A stretch of 5,970 bases of DNA, taken from positions 1 through 5,970 of the forward strand of contig JAIRUU010000131.1 in assembly GCA_031254225.1 (NCBI GenBank), written 5' to 3'. Under the pieces are notes generated by a model. The model was not told the origin of the DNA, did not search any database, and saw nothing but the letters and a program-made list of their open reading frames with translations. This stretch comes from Candidatus Elusimicrobium euhamitermitis. GTDB lineage: Bacteria; Elusimicrobiota; Elusimicrobia; Elusimicrobiales; Elusimicrobiaceae. This document shows, piece after piece, positions 5,303 to 5,970 of the stretch (within the stretch, counting starts at the first letter, position 1; every line of letters begins with the position of its first letter). A program made the position numbers and the translations under genes.

Positions 5303-5970
5303 ATGGAAGTCAAAAGCTACATTGACCAGCTTCTTACCGACGTAATCAAAAAAAATCCCGAGCAGCTTGTTTTCCACCAGGCGGTGGAAGAAGTTGCCCA
5401 CACGCTTACTCCGGTGCTTGAAAGGCATCCGGAATATCTGAAAAATAAAATTTTGGAAAGAATGGTTGAACCCGAGCGCGTAATCATGTTCCGCGTTCCG
5501 TGGACGGACGATAAAGGCGAAATCCGCGTCAACCGCGGCATACGCGTGCAGCACAGCAGCGCTATAGGGCCTTACAAAGGCGGCATGAGATTCCGTGAAA
5601 ACGTGTCGCTGGGCATGCTTAAATTTCTGGCTTTTGAACAAACTTTTAAAAACGCTTTAACCACGCTGCCCATGGGCGGCGGCAAAGGCGGCAGCGATTT
5701 TGACCCCAAAGGCAAATCAGACGCGGAAGTTATGCGCTTTTGCCAGAGTTTTATGAACGAACTTTTCCGCCACATAGGCCCGGGAACGGACGTGCCGGCG
5801 GGCGACCTCGGCGTTGGCGCCAGGGAAATAGGTTTTATGTTTGGCCAGTATAAAAAACTGACTAATGAATTTACCGGCGTGTTTACCGGCAAAAAACCGA
5901 GCTGGGGCGGCAGTCTTATACGTCCGGAAGCCACCGGTTACGGCGCGACTTATTTCGCGCAGGAAATGCT
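5303..5970 (+). CDS. gdhA: Glutamate dehydrogenase, small hexameric type, probably NADP-specific (3' half cut by window edge)
   Basis: The frame encodes 222 residues and is open at the right edge. It is the N-terminal half of a class I hexameric glutamate dehydrogenase (about 445-450 residues), which interconverts glutamate with 2-oxoglutarate and ammonia in the cytoplasm. The glutamate-binding domain is complete through the catalytic motifs: RVQHSSAIGPYKGGMRF with K92, FEQTFKNALTTLPMGGGKGGSDF with K116 and K128, and GPGTDVPAGDLGVGARE with D168. These match K89, K113, K125 and D165 of the clostridial enzyme with a constant offset of three, so the active site looks intact. The end visible here, SLIRPEATGYG, leads into the nucleotide-binding domain, which is missing, so NADP versus NAD preference cannot be read. 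NADP is inferred from similarity to the E. coli GdhA type. GGAGG 10 nt upstream supports the ATG. It lies downstream of ftcD on the same strand, with its own promoter-like box between. Confidence 0.95.
   Translation, partial: MEVKSYIDQLLTDVIKKNPEQLVFHQAVEEVAHTLTPVLERHPEYLKNKILERMVEPERVIMFRVPWTDDKGEIRVNRGIRVQHSSAIGPYKGGMRFRENVSLGMLKFLAFEQTFKNALTTLPMGGGKGGSDFDPKGKSDAEVMRFCQSFMNELFRHIGPGTDVPAGDLGVGAREIGFMFGQYKKLTNEFTGVFTGKKPSWGGSLIRPEATGYGATYFAQEM

Noticed and set aside
5228..5934. Long minus-strand open frames (137 and 120 codons) opposite gdhA
   Set aside because: They are antisense shadows of a gene with all expected glutamate dehydrogenase catalytic motifs, and their compositions are unlike real proteins.

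Overview
The window looks like chromosome from an anaerobic, fermentative bacterium. It carries two subunits of a soluble NAD(H)-linked, hydrogenase-type flavoprotein complex, a tripeptidase, the last enzyme of the tetrahydrofolate-dependent histidine pathway and a small hexameric glutamate dehydrogenase. Coding sequence is rich in GCG/GCC, GGC and CGC codons, while the short intergenic gaps are very AT-rich. This style and gene set remind me of Elusimicrobiota such as Elusimicrobium, but that is an impression from memory, not a search result. A Firmicute or other gut anaerobe is not excluded.

Layout: 1-2297 (minus strand) holds a NuoE/HydC-like [2Fe-2S] protein whose end overlaps the start of a long NuoF/HydB-like subunit that runs off the left edge. 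A 27-nt imperfect palindrome (2324-2350) and a clear intrinsic terminator (2356-2376) separate this operon from a minus-strand gene for a small probable lipoprotein with a LEA14-like domain (2381-2839). That gene is divergent from pepT (2888-4096, plus), and the 48-bp gap holds two opposed perfect TATAAT boxes. Then come a 164-bp gap containing what looks like the broken beginning of an antitoxin-type gene, a glutamate formimidoyltransferase (4261-5214), an 88-bp gap with a perfect inverted repeat and a promoter-like box, and the first half of gdhA (5303 to the right edge).

Functionally the plus-strand genes form a plausible amino-acid catabolic set: PepT releases amino acids from tripeptides, the formimidoyltransferase turns formiminoglutamate from histidine into glutamate, and glutamate dehydrogenase interconverts glutamate with 2-oxoglutarate and ammonia. 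The minus-strand complex could reoxidise NADH, with hydrogen as the probable product if an [FeFe]-hydrogenase catalytic subunit lies beyond the left edge. The operon links are inferred from position only. I found no tRNA, rRNA, CRISPR array, insertion sequence or clearly new multi-gene system. The most unusual items are the antitoxin-like remnant, the mutually overlapping divergent promoter with a predicted leaderless transcript, and the inverted repeats in the gaps.
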